The position numbers were made by a program, and so were the translations under genes. A DNA stretch of 63,742 nt from Oscillospiraceae bacterium (GTDB lineage: Bacteria > Bacillota > Clostridia > Oscillospirales > CAG-272), in contig SVQK01000043.1 of assembly GCA_015065385.1 (NCBI GenBank), forward strand, positions 1 to 63,742, in the 5' to 3' direction. Below the pieces are notes generated by a model. It worked only from the letters and a program-made list of their open reading frames with translations, was not told the origin of the DNA and searched no databases. Numbering within the stretch: the first letter of the stretch is position 1; each line of letters starts with the position of its first letter. Shown here piece by piece: positions 9,374 to 16,983 of the stretch.

Positions 9374-9949
9374 TCAGTTTTCACGAAGAATGAGGTTGAC
9401 GGCTTCTTCTGTCTCGGCTTTATTGCCACTGTTATAGATATTCAGCAGTTTCTCTTTGTATAGCTTTCTATCAACAATAACATAACCGCAATCTTTTTCT
9501 GCCGATTTGTTGATACTCCCCCATGTTTTGTTTGCTGATTTATTTATATTACGGAATGTATAAATTTGCTCTGTGTCTTCTTCATTTTTCATTTTTCCGG
9601 TAATGATAGACATGAATTTGTTATATTCAGTAAAGCCAGACACATTTCCACTTTTGTCCACATCAACTTCACCAACATTAAAGCAACCCGCACTGTTAGC
9701 AGCTTCGTATGCACCTTTGAATATGCTATTTTTTGACTTTGCGTGTATATTTATTCCTGTTCGTAAATTTTGATATTCGTCATATAGATGTGTATTCTCC
9801 GTAAACCGTAAGATGTCTTCTTTTTGATTGATAAAAATTTTTAAAGAAGCATAAGGTTTGGGACTTGTTGACGAGTGATTACAAGATTTTATTACATACA
9901 TGCCATCTCTCACAGTTGGGACGTTATAGTATATCCCACCTATCCTCAT
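9374..9949 (-). CDS. L,D-transpeptidase-like protein (YkuD/Tlde1-type catalytic motif)
   Basis: The 191-residue protein carries H69, then exactly 16 residues, then S-A-G-C-F-N (S86-C89). This matches the L,D-transpeptidase signature H-X14-17-[S/T]-H-G-C-h-N except that the second His is Ala. GINIHA before it also fits. Such enzymes make or edit 3-3 peptidoglycan cross-links with the Cys as nucleophile. No signal peptide is evident. The gene is strikingly AT-rich against its neighbours, suggesting transfer. It starts 8 bases after the spore-protein stop; the ribosome site (GAAGGG) is very close to the ATG, so an internal start at residue 17 is possible. Expression from the upstream sigma-G-like promoter would place it in the forespore, consistent with a spore-wall role. 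The function is an inference from the motif. Confidence 0.55.
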   Translation of the reverse strand: MRIGGIYYNVPTVRDGMYVIKSCNHSSTSPKPYASLKIFINQKEDILRFTENTHLYDEYQNLRTGINIHAKSKNSIFKGAYEAANSAGCFNVGEVDVDKSGNVSGFTEYNKFMSIITGKMKNEEDTEQIYTFRNINKSANKTWGSINKSAEKDCGYVIVDRKLYKEKLLNIYNSGNKAETEEAVNLILREN

Positions 9950-9956
9950 CCCTTCT

Positions 9957-10229
9957 TCACCATACCACCCCCGCTATGTACTTCACCGTCACCCTATGTC
10001 CTTCCGCGTTTCGGTTCGCCCGCTCGAACACAGCCTGTTTCGCAAGTCGTACGGTCGTCACGTTCTTCACCATCTGACCGCCGATAGAGCCGGCTTCGCG
10101 GGAAGTGAGGTTGCCGTTGTCGCCGTCCTTGAGGGGAACGCCGACCTCATTGGCGGCTTCCTGCTTGAACTGTTCCATAGCGTCCTTGGCAGCGGGAACG
10201 TTGAGCTTGCTGGTGTTCTTGGTAGACAT
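9957..10229 (-). CDS. Alpha/beta-type small acid-soluble spore protein with an altered tail
   Basis: Residues 10-57 match the DNA-coating alpha/beta SASP family closely. They include N-V-P-A-A-K-D-A-M-E-Q-F-K, E-V-G-V-P and the second box N-L-T-S-R-E-A-G-S-I-G-G-Q-M-V-K. These proteins coat spore DNA and protect it from UV, and are degraded at germination. Normal family members end about 10-15 residues after GGQMVK. Here a divergent 33-residue tail follows, ending in YIAGVVW, so the C-terminus may be the product of a frameshift or fusion. The ATG at 10229 has GGAGA upstream. A sigma-G-like promoter lies 52 bases further up. Confidence 0.85.
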   Translation of the reverse strand: MSTKNTSKLNVPAAKDAMEQFKQEAANEVGVPLKDGDNGNLTSREAGSIGGQMVKNVTTVRLAKQAVFERANRNAEGHRVTVKYIAGVVW

Positions 10230-10280
10230 GTTTCTATCTCCGTTCTGTTGATTTTTGCGAGACGCTCTGTCTCACGGTCA

Positions 10281-10309
10281 TAGTATGGAACGGAGCTTTG
10301 AGAATATGA
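10281..10309 (-). promoter_or_regulatory. Sigma-G-like forespore promoter of the spore-protein gene
   Basis: On the minus strand a perfect CATACTA -10 element (10281-10287) is preceded after 17 bases by TCATA (10305-10309), one mismatch from the sigma-G -35 consensus GHATR. It faces the SASP gene, with a leader of about 45 bases. Its placement agrees with the known forespore expression of SASP genes. Confidence 0.7.
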
Positions 10310-10354
10310 ATGGTAAGTTCTGCATTCCCTTCCGTTTCGGACGCACGGATGCGC

Positions 10355-13063
10355 TCACAGGTTTTCGTTCTTCATCGCGTCCACGGTGTTGTCTTCTCTG
10401 AGCTTGGCCGAGGCGTAAAGCATCGTGGCAAACACTACTGCGAATACGCTCCCCACGGCAATGACCACGCTCGGCCACGGGACGTAGAATCCCGTCTCGA
10501 ACGCCGATCCCGCGACGCGCCAGATCACAAAGGTCATGAGGAACGCGGCGGGAAGGCCCCACATGAGCCCTTTCAGCCCGTAGATCACGCATTCGTAGTT
10601 CATCATGCGTCTGAACCCACGGTTCCCGAGACCGATGGAGCGGAGCATTGCGAACTCCCGGCGGCGGAGGAGGATGTTCGTCGAGATGGTGTTGAAAACG
10701 TTCGCCACAGCGATGAGGGAAATCAGAATGATGAACCCGTAGGAGAAGACGTTCACCACCGTCACGAGCATCCGGTTGGATTCTTCGCGGGCGGCCTCGT
10801 CCCAGAGCCTTGCGGTCGTCATGCCCGCTTCGGTCAGCGCATCCTCCATGGCTTCGTAAACTTCCGCATGATTCGGCGCGTGGAACCAGAAATCCGTCTG
10901 ATAGAGATCGGAATTTGTTCCGAGCACCGCTTTTTCCATGCTGAACGGATAGAACAGCGTGAACTGATCCGCCGCCGCGCCGAAGGTGGGATTCTGAATC
11001 AAGCCGCCGACATGGTAGTCCGTTACGACCTCGGCTTCGCTCGCCGGGAAAAATTTGTATTCTCCTTCGATGGCCCGGCCCAACTCGTCAACGGGGAGAT
11101 AGTCGAGCATCCGCTCCCCGCTCTCGGACGTCGAATATCCCGTGAAGACGTACCCCTCCTTCTCCATCGGCTCCGCGCCGCTCAGGGTGCAGGGGATCTT
11201 CTTTTCGTCCAGCGTACGCATATAGGCGTACCGGACGCCGTTCTTTCCTTCGGTCATTGTCCGGGATCGGTTGAGGGCAAGGGCTTCGGGATGATCGGGA
11301 TCGAAATAATCCGCCGGGTCCTGCCCGTTCGCCGCGCAGAGTTCCCGGAACGATTCGTCGCGGAGAAACACGATGGATCCGACCCAAATATAGTACTCTT
11401 TCCCTTGCTCCGGATCGGCGGACAGAAGCTCCTTCGCCTCCGGGTGGATCACCTCCGGCGGAACCCGGTAGGACATGAACGTGAAATCCATATAGGTCCC
11501 CTCTTCGGCGCCCCCGGCTTCGGAGAGCATCGCAAGCGTCTTTTCCGGATCGTCTCTCTCGTCACCGACGGTGTAATAGCGGATGTCCATTCCGTCATCT
11601 TCCCCTGCGACGCCCGTGACCGCTCCCGTCAGATAATCGCAGAAGCTGGACGCGGAGATGAACAGCATGACGCTGAGGAACAGGCTGACGACGGTGCTCC
11701 GGTACCGTTTCCGGTTCCGCTTGAAGTTCTTCGACGCCATCATCCCTTCAAATCCGAAGAGCTTCCGCGTCAGCCGACCGGTTCTGACCTCCCGCGGCCT
11801 GAGCTTCACGTCGTCGGTCTGACGGATGGAGTCGATCGGGGAAACGCGGATCGCGCGGCGCGCCGGGATCGCGGCGGAAATCAGCGTCGTCAAAAGACAG
11901 ACCGTAGCCGCGATCAAAAGGGCGGCCGGATTCAGGACCAGCTTCATCCTCGTCTCGGAGCCCGGCTGAACAATATAGTCAAAAGCTCCGCGCAGACAGA
12001 AGAGGGTGATCCCGATGCCCGCGCAGCCCACGACAAGCCCTACGGGGATCCCCACGGCGGAGAGCAGAAGCGCTTCGTACAGGACGCTCCCCCGGATCTG
12101 CTTTTTCGTCGCGCCGACGCTTTTCAGGATTCCGAACTGCCGCGTCCGCTCGCTGACGGAGATGGAGAAGGAATTGTAGATCAGCGAAACCGACCCGAAG
12201 GCGACCAGAAACACAAGCACGCCGGTAAATCCGTACAGAGCCGTCGTTATTGAATCGTTGCCGAAGGAGCCGTGGAACTTTTTCAGATCGCTGTGCACGC
12301 GCCGCACGCCCACCGGCGGATGTTCGTCCAGCCACTGGACTGTTCTGCTCGGATGCTTCAAGGCGCAGAATACGGTCGTGTTCCCGTTTCCGCTCTCTCC
12401 CCGGGTCAGGGCGATAAAACCGGGGTTTTCGTAAGGATCCACTTCGGTTGTGAAATGCTCGTAAAGTCCGACTACGGTGTATCTCCGCTCTTTTGGATCG
12501 GCAACGGCTTCCTCAAACTCCCCGGAAGGCCCAGTGAAGGGTTCGAAGATGGAGATCGCTTCCCCGACGTCCGTCACTCTGCGTCCCAGCGAGACCGTCA
12601 GTGTGTCCCCCTCCCGGAAACTCACGCCGGACGAAGCAGCGAGGTTGGTCGGGAGAATGAGTTCGCCGGGATTCTCCGGCATCCGCCCCGAAACAAGACG
12701 GATCGCCAGCAAGTCTTCGATCCCCTCGCCCACGGACTCGACGAGCATATAGGGCTTGTCGCCTCTTTCGTTTTTCTCCGGGGCCATCATGCACCAGCCG
12801 ACCTCGTTCCATACCGCGCTGTTCCCGACGCCGTCCGTCTTCCGGAGAGCTTCCGCTTCTTCCGGAGTCAGGTCGGTTTCGTTGATCATCCACGCGCCTT
12901 CCTCCTCCTCGATCGACCGGATCAGGAACTGATGGCCGCTGTATGCCCCTTCGATCACCGCGGTGACAAGCGCCATGGAGAGGATGATCCCGATGACGGT
13001 CACGATCGTCCGCGTGCGGTTGGCGAGAAGGGATTTCCGCGTAAACGCGCACAGGATATTCAT
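10355..13063 (-). CDS. ABC transporter permease, FtsX/MacB type
   Basis: The 902 residues hold an N-terminal membrane segment after a short basic start (TIVTVIGIILSMALVTAVIEG), a large extracytoplasmic domain, and a first three-helix FtsX core around residues 265-400. A second extracellular region (about 480-765) and a second FtsX core follow (about 770-895, with RRREFAMLRSIGL). Both FtsX cores contain the E/R-x-F-x-x-L-K/R-S-I/V-G motif. Its start overlaps the ATPase stop by 4 bases, so the two form one exporter. The family moves peptides, lipids or antimicrobials, or transmits signals. The neighbouring two-component system suggests sensing or resistance to a cell-envelope compound. The substrate is not known. 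Confidence 0.9.
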   Translation of the reverse strand: MNILCAFTRKSLLANRTRTIVTVIGIILSMALVTAVIEGAYSGHQFLIRSIEEEEGAWMINETDLTPEEAEALRKTDGVGNSAVWNEVGWCMMAPEKNERGDKPYMLVESVGEGIEDLLAIRLVSGRMPENPGELILPTNLAASSGVSFREGDTLTVSLGRRVTDVGEAISIFEPFTGPSGEFEEAVADPKERRYTVVGLYEHFTTEVDPYENPGFIALTRGESGNGNTTVFCALKHPSRTVQWLDEHPPVGVRRVHSDLKKFHGSFGNDSITTALYGFTGVLVFLVAFGSVSLIYNSFSISVSERTRQFGILKSVGATKKQIRGSVLYEALLLSAVGIPVGLVVGCAGIGITLFCLRGAFDYIVQPGSETRMKLVLNPAALLIAATVCLLTTLISAAIPARRAIRVSPIDSIRQTDDVKLRPREVRTGRLTRKLFGFEGMMASKNFKRNRKRYRSTVVSLFLSVMLFISASSFCDYLTGAVTGVAGEDDGMDIRYYTVGDERDDPEKTLAMLSEAGGAEEGTYMDFTFMSYRVPPEVIHPEAKELLSADPEQGKEYYIWVGSIVFLRDESFRELCAANGQDPADYFDPDHPEALALNRSRTMTEGKNGVRYAYMRTLDEKKIPCTLSGAEPMEKEGYVFTGYSTSESGERMLDYLPVDELGRAIEGEYKFFPASEAEVVTDYHVGGLIQNPTFGAAADQFTLFYPFSMEKAVLGTNSDLYQTDFWFHAPNHAEVYEAMEDALTEAGMTTARLWDEAAREESNRMLVTVVNVFSYGFIILISLIAVANVFNTISTNILLRRREFAMLRSIGLGNRGFRRMMNYECVIYGLKGLMWGLPAAFLMTFVIWRVAGSAFETGFYVPWPSVVIAVGSVFAVVFATMLYASAKLREDNTVDAMKNENL

Positions 13064-13752
13064 GCTCTCGCCTCCCGGATGCGCTCGTCCCGGGTGATCC
13101 GCCCGTCCTCGATGGCGATGATGCGGTCCGCTTGCAGCGCGATATTCTCGTCGTGCGTGATAACGATAAGGGTCTGCTTGTACCGGATGTTGGAGGACCG
13201 GAGCAGCTCCACGATCTCCTGACTGTTGCGGCTGTCCAGATTCCCCGTGGGTTCGTCCGCCAGCACCACCGACGGCGCGTTCATGAGAGCACGGCCGATG
13301 GAGACACGTTGCTGCTGTCCGCCCGAAAGCTGGTTCGGAAGGTGTTTTCTCCGTTCGTTCAGGCCGAGGATCCCCAAAAGCTCGTTCAGTCTTTCCTCAT
13401 TGACGGGACGGCCGTCCATCAGAACAGGGAGCGTCATGTTTTCCTCCACGTTCAAAACTGGAATCAGATTGTAAAACTGGTAGATCAAACCGACCTGACG
13501 CCTGCGGAATACCGCGAGCTGTTCCTCGTCCTGCGCGTAGACGTCCTGCCCGTCGAGCCAGACCTTGCCGCCCGTGGGCCGATCCACGCCGCCGAGAATA
13601 TGGAGCAGCGTGCTCTTCCCCGACCCGGACGGGCCGATGATGGCGAGGAATTCCCCCTTCTCCACCGTAAAGGACACGCCGTCCAGCGCGCGCACCTGAT
13701 TTTCACCGCTCCCGTACACCTTCGTCAGATTTTCGATTCGCAAAAGTTCCAT
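13060..13752 (-). CDS. ABC transporter ATP-binding protein, MacB/LolD type
   Basis: All ABC ATPase motifs are present in 230 residues: Walker [10 protein letters not shown] (40-48), signature LSGGQQQR, Walker B VVLADEP and the switch H in VITHDE. The length and the short H-loop end are typical of the LolD/MacB/FtsE-like subfamily, which pairs with FtsX permeases. A strong AGGAGG ribosome site precedes the ATG at 13752. It is the first gene of a two-gene operon with the downstream permease. A candidate response-regulator site lies directly in front of it. Confidence 0.93.
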   Translation of the reverse strand: MELLRIENLTKVYGSGENQVRALDGVSFTVEKGEFLAIIGPSGSGKSTLLHILGGVDRPTGGKVWLDGQDVYAQDEEQLAVFRRRQVGLIYQFYNLIPVLNVEENMTLPVLMDGRPVNEERLNELLGILGLNERRKHLPNQLSGGQQQRVSIGRALMNAPSVVLADEPTGNLDSRNSQEIVELLRSSNIRYKQTLIVITHDENIALQADRIIAIEDGRITRDERIREARA

Positions 13753-13782
13753 GGATCTGCCTCCTTCTGTGTTTACGCGGTC

Positions 13783-13815
13783 AGTATATCAGACGAAAGT
13801 GACTCTTCGGTGACT
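13783..13815 (-). promoter_or_regulatory. Candidate OmpR-family regulator site and promoter of the ABC exporter
   Basis: Two copies of AGTCAC in direct orientation on the minus strand (plus 13799-13804 and 13810-13815) are spaced 11 bp centre to centre, the classic spacing for OmpR/PhoB-type dimers. They sit where a -35 element would be for the TATACT -10 at 13783-13788, and no good -35 hexamer is present. This arrangement suits activation by the response regulator encoded at 14857-15522. Regulation is inferred, not shown. Confidence 0.55.
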
Positions 13816-13820
13816 TTCAG

Positions 13821-13844
13821 AAAAAAGCCCGGAAAAAACCGGGC
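13821..13844 (-). terminator. Terminator of the two-component operon
   Basis: On the minus strand GCCCGG, a six-T loop, CCGGGC and then six T follow the histidine kinase stop within 7-30 bases. It separates the regulatory genes from the exporter operon. The stem lies at 13827-13832 and 13839-13844. Confidence 0.85.
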
Positions 13845-13850
13845 AGAAAT

Positions 13851-14855
13851 TCATACGATGGATTTGTAGAACCGGATCGTGAAGCGCGCGCCTCCCTCCG
13901 GGCCGTTTGCCGCAGCGATGGTTCCGTTCTGCGCCGCGATCACGCTTCTGGCTAAGGCAAGGCCGATCCCGACGCTTTCGGGAGACGCGTTCCTTCCTTT
14001 ATAAAAACGCTCGAACAGATGCGGCAGATCTTCCTTCTCAAATCCGGGGCCGGTGTCGGTCACGGTCAGCTCGGAGAACAGGGCGGTTTCCCGCGCTTCC
14101 ACCCCGACCGTACCTCCGGGAGGCGTGTGCTCCATGCAGTTCTTCAAAAGATTGGCCAAAGCCTCCGTCGTCCATCCGAGGTCTCCCGTGAACGTCACGC
14201 CCCCCACATCGACCCGGAGCGTCTGATCTCTCAGCTCCATCGGAATTCGGAGCGGCGAGGCGGCCCTCTCGACAAGCTCCTCCACGGATACGCTGTCCGC
14301 CCGGAAAACCGCGGTCCCGGCGTCGATCTTGCTCAGCTTCAAAAGCGTCTCGACGAGCCAGCGGATCCGCTCGGACTGGCGGCTCAGCTCCCGCGTCAGC
14401 CGACTGCGCCGCTCGGGGGAGGAATCCTCCTCCTGTAGGAGCGAAACCGTCAGATTGATGCTTGTGAGGGGCGTGCGGATCTGATGGAACATGTCCTGAA
14501 TCGCCTCGGTCAGCCGGACTTTCTCTTCGGTCAGCCGGTCGGACTGTTCCCTGAGCCGCACCGTCATCTTTTCGATCTCCGTGGAGAGGATGGCAAGCTC
14601 TCCCTCTTCCGTCCGCCGGGTCAGCGTCTGTTCCTGTCCGTGGAGCACTTTCCCGACCTGCTCCGCGAGCGACGCGATGGCCCGGTACCGCCGGCGCACG
14701 AAAAAGAACACAGCACCGAAGGTCAGCGCGCAGAAGCCGAGCGTCAGAAGGCCGTCTCTGAGCGAAAAGAAAAACCCTATCCCCGTGAAAACGATGCCGA
14801 TCAGGGAAAAAACCAAAAGTTCCCGCTTCACGTCGGGATTCCGCAAAAGCTTCAT
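13851..14855 (-). CDS. Sensor histidine kinase
   Basis: The 334 residues start with two closely spaced membrane helices (about 12-31 and 35-53) and almost no extracellular loop, as in intramembrane-sensing kinases of cell-wall stress systems. A HisKA dimerisation domain follows with the phosphate-accepting His at 124 (DMFHQIRTPLTSI). The HATPase domain has an N box (LANLLKNCMEH), a G1 box (DTGPGFEKEDL), an F box (LFERFYKG) and a G2 box (GIGLALARS). The start lies 1 base after the response-regulator stop, so translation is coupled. It probably phosphorylates the upstream-encoded regulator. The absent extracellular sensor and adjacent ABC exporter suggest the transporter may take part in sensing. 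Confidence 0.92.
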   Translation of the reverse strand: MKLLRNPDVKRELLVFSLIGIVFTGIGFFFSLRDGLLTLGFCALTFGAVFFFVRRRYRAIASLAEQVGKVLHGQEQTLTRRTEEGELAILSTEIEKMTVRLREQSDRLTEEKVRLTEAIQDMFHQIRTPLTSINLTVSLLQEEDSSPERRSRLTRELSRQSERIRWLVETLLKLSKIDAGTAVFRADSVSVEELVERAASPLRIPMELRDQTLRVDVGGVTFTGDLGWTTEALANLLKNCMEHTPPGGTVGVEARETALFSELTVTDTGPGFEKEDLPHLFERFYKGRNASPESVGIGLALARSVIAAQNGTIAAANGPEGGARFTIRFYKSIV

Positions 14856-14856
14856 G

Positions 14857-15522
14857 TCAGTCCACCCGATAGCCGAGGCCGCGCACGGTTTTGACGATCG
14901 AGGGGCTTGACGGGTCGTCCTCGATCTTCTCTCTGAGCCGCTTGATATAGACGGTCAGGGTGTTGTCGTTCACAAAGTCCCCGCCCGCGTCCCAGATTTC
15001 GTCCAGGAGCCGGTTCCTCGTGAGCAGTTTCCCCCGGTTATTGACGAACACCGCCAAAAGCCGGAACTCGAGCGCGGAGAGCGGCAGGACTTCCCCCCGC
15101 TTCGTCACAACGCCTTTCTCCATATCGACCGAGACGTCCCCGAGCTTCACCGCGCTCTGTTCCTTTCCGCTCCGGCGGAGGACGGACCGGATCCGCGACA
15201 GCAGTTCCCTTGGGCGATAGGGCTTTGCGATGTAATCGTCCGCTCCGAGATCGAGCCCGCGCACGACGCTGTTCTCGTCTCCGGACGCCGTGAGAAAAAT
15301 CGACGGGATCCCCCGCTCCTTCGCCGCCCGGCACACCGAAAACCCGTCCCCGTCCGCGAGGGATAAGTCGATCAGCAAGAGTCCGGGAGACACGGCGTCC
15401 ATCAGCCGGATCGCTTCTCTTTCGCCCGACGCCGCAACCGGATCCAGCGCTTCCCCTCGGAGATACTGTTCAAGCGCGGAGACGATCGCCGGATCATCCT
15501 CCACGATCAGGATTTTCTGCAT
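14857..15522 (-). CDS. OmpR/PhoB-family response regulator
   Basis: The receiver domain has acidic residues E8-D9-D10 and the phosphorylation site Asp52 (LLLIDLSLADGDG), with T/A and K in FLTASGD and YIAKPY. The C-terminal winged helix (about 125-221) ends in the usual RGLGYRVD. The ATG at 15522 is chosen because AAGGAGGGGG lies just upstream and the protein then starts MQKILIVEDD; a longer frame would only add unrelated residues. The 221-residue length is typical. It is cotranscribed with the histidine kinase and is the likely binder of the direct repeat upstream of the ABC exporter. Confidence 0.93.
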   Translation of the reverse strand: MQKILIVEDDPAIVSALEQYLRGEALDPVAASGEREAIRLMDAVSPGLLLIDLSLADGDGFSVCRAAKERGIPSIFLTASGDENSVVRGLDLGADDYIAKPYRPRELLSRIRSVLRRSGKEQSAVKLGDVSVDMEKGVVTKRGEVLPLSALEFRLLAVFVNNRGKLLTRNRLLDEIWDAGGDFVNDNTLTVYIKRLREKIEDDPSSPSIVKTVRGLGYRVD

Positions 15523-15549
15523 GATCCCCCTCCTTGTTCCATTGACTCG

Positions 15550-15576
15550 AAAAGGCCGGACGAAGCTCACCCGGCC
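15550..15576 (-). terminator. Weak hairpin upstream of the response-regulator gene
   Basis: GGCCGG (15571-15576 read on minus) pairs with 15554-15559 and is followed on the minus strand by four T. It could end readthrough from the leftward gene at 15890-16795 or act as a leader hairpin of the regulator mRNA. Confidence 0.45.
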
Positions 15577-15667
15577 CTTTATGAATGCGGACGGACAGCC
15601 CGTCTTATACTAAGTTCATTCTAAACCGATATAAAGGGGAGACGCGGCTTTCTTTCGGATGAAAGCT

Positions 15668-15686
15668 CGCTCAACAAGTTGAGCCG
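15668..15686. repeat. 19-bp palindromic repeat, copy 1
   Basis: CGCTCAACAAGTTGAGCCG contains 7-bp arms GCTCAAC and GTTGAGC around AA. An identical copy lies 136 bases away at 15804-15822. The 110 bases between them are AT-richer than the surroundings and show no gene. Confidence 0.7.
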
Positions 15687-15803
15687 GCAAAGAACTTTGA
15701 AAATGGGAAAGAAGATTGGCTGTACCAATACAGTGAAGATGAATCTTTGGCACACCAATATAGCTATCCAACCTTATCAGAGTTATCGCACGCGATGCCC
15801 ATC

Positions 15804-15822
15804 CGCTCAACAAGTTGAGCCG
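15804..15822. repeat. 19-bp palindromic repeat, copy 2
   Basis: This copy is identical over 19 bases to 15668-15686 and in the same orientation. The pair may be an interspersed repeat element or paired operators. The gap from 15577 to 15889 is otherwise without a supported gene. Confidence 0.7.
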
Positions 15823-15889
15823 CACGGCGATTCGCACCCTACATAGAGCGATCAAAACCCATTTGCTAAAGTTTAGAATGAAAATAGTC

Positions 15890-16795
15890 TTATTCCACTC
15901 TGTCCCCGTTCCGGACTTGCTCGGTAGGCGATACCGCAACCAGCCCGCTCTCCAGCCCAATCCCGACCAGACGCACTTCCCGCGCTCCTCCGACCATCCG
16001 GACGCCGCACACGACCTGCTTTCCGACCAGAGGTTCGGAGGACGGCTCCGACGGGACGCGCACCGAAGCCTTTCCGAGACCGGATCCAAAATCGACCGTA
16101 GCGGAGAGGGTCCGCGCGCGCTTTTTCACCCGGAGCACCGTACCGACCCGCATTTCCTCCCGTTCGTCGTCCGGAATCGACATCGACAGCTGCTGCCATT
16201 CACCGCTCCCCGTCCGATCCGCTTCCCCGTTTCCGGTTTCCGACAGAGCGGGGGGAGACGCGGGGGCGGGTTCTTCTTCCCAGAGCGGCGTTTCTTCGGA
16301 GGGCGATACCATGCTGAGCTGTTCGCACGACATGGGCTCAGGTTCCCCTTCTTCGCTGTAGCGGTAGAATCCGTACTGCCGGACCGCCCACGAAGCGCTG
16401 TTCAATATGGCGGCGAGTTCGTCGTCGGGCGGGTTTCCCGTGAGGCGTTTCAGGTAGGTCGCCGACACGCCGATCCGGTTCCGGGCCGATTCCTTTTTGA
16501 GGATCCGCCGCACGGTTTCGGTCAGCCGGTCTGCCGGTCCGTCCTCCGCCTTTGCGGTCAAACGGACAGGGGAGGACTGTTTCACATTCTGCCCGACATA
16601 GACGAATCCGCCTCCCTCTTCCTTCGCCCATTCCGCGCCCGCAAGGATCCGCCGGATCACCTCTTCCCGGGTGATGAAGCCGAGCGCGGTCACAAGATCG
16701 GAAGGCGAGGCGGGTGTGTCCCCGTTCGTTTCCATCCACGCGCGGATCTTCCGGTAGGCGGAAGGATACCGTTCCATCAGCTGTCTGTCGTCCAT
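15890..16795 (-). CDS. Unknown protein with a C-terminal tRNA-binding-like OB domain
   Basis: The last 85 of 301 residues resemble the EMAP/MetRS-C/CsaA tRNA-binding fold. The order is VGTVLRVKKR, an acidic-to-beta segment DFGSGLGKASV, LVGKQVVCGVRMV and EVRLVGIGLESGLVAVS, which parallels the G-K-x-V ... S-x-G-M-x-L-A pattern of that family. The first 150 residues look helical and are not recognised. A Glu/Pro/Ser-rich linker (about 155-210) joins the halves. It stands alone with its own promoter at 16834-16862. CsaA-like domains also bind proteins, so the ligand is uncertain, and the domain call rests on pattern similarity only. Confidence 0.55.
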   Translation of the reverse strand: MDDRQLMERYPSAYRKIRAWMETNGDTPASPSDLVTALGFITREEVIRRILAGAEWAKEEGGGFVYVGQNVKQSSPVRLTAKAEDGPADRLTETVRRILKKESARNRIGVSATYLKRLTGNPPDDELAAILNSASWAVRQYGFYRYSEEGEPEPMSCEQLSMVSPSEETPLWEEEPAPASPPALSETGNGEADRTGSGEWQQLSMSIPDDEREEMRVGTVLRVKKRARTLSATVDFGSGLGKASVRVPSEPSSEPLVGKQVVCGVRMVGGAREVRLVGIGLESGLVAVSPTEQVRNGDRVE

Positions 16796-16833
16796 CCGCT
16801 CACCCTCCTCTCCGCGCCGCGCGTCTTTTTGTC

Positions 16834-16862
16834 ATTATACCACAGTTTTCCCGCCGATTCAA
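16834..16862 (-). promoter_or_regulatory. Promoter of the tRNA-binding-domain gene
   Basis: On the minus strand TTGAAT (16857-16862), a 17-base spacer and TATAAT (16834-16839) precede the ATG at 16795 by about 38 bases. Confidence 0.75.
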
Positions 16863-16922
16863 CCGCAAACCGGCAAGGAAACGAAAAATCTCCCCACCCG
16901 TCCGAATCCGCTCCTTCCGGGA

Positions 16923-16951
16923 TTGACACCGCCGCCGGTTCGTGCTATACT
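16923..16951 (+). promoter_or_regulatory. Promoter of the GH20-like gene
   Basis: TTGACA (16923-16928), 17 bases and TATACT (16946-16951) lie 32 bases before the ATG at 16984. The divergent promoter at 16834-16862 is only 60 bases away, so the two could share regulation. Confidence 0.8.
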
Positions 16952-16983
16952 GCCCTCAGAATCCAATCGATCGGGAGGACAAT

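Noticed and set aside
10310..12253. Very long plus-strand frame opposite the ABC permease
   Set aside because: It is the antisense shadow of a GC-rich real gene. The composition (Arg, His, Gly-rich) is that of shadow frames, and the permease has clear motifs.
15616..16089. Open frame of 157 codons on minus across the 19-bp repeats
   Set aside because: Half of it overlaps the tRNA-binding-domain gene in another frame, and the rest reads the palindromic repeats. No start signal.
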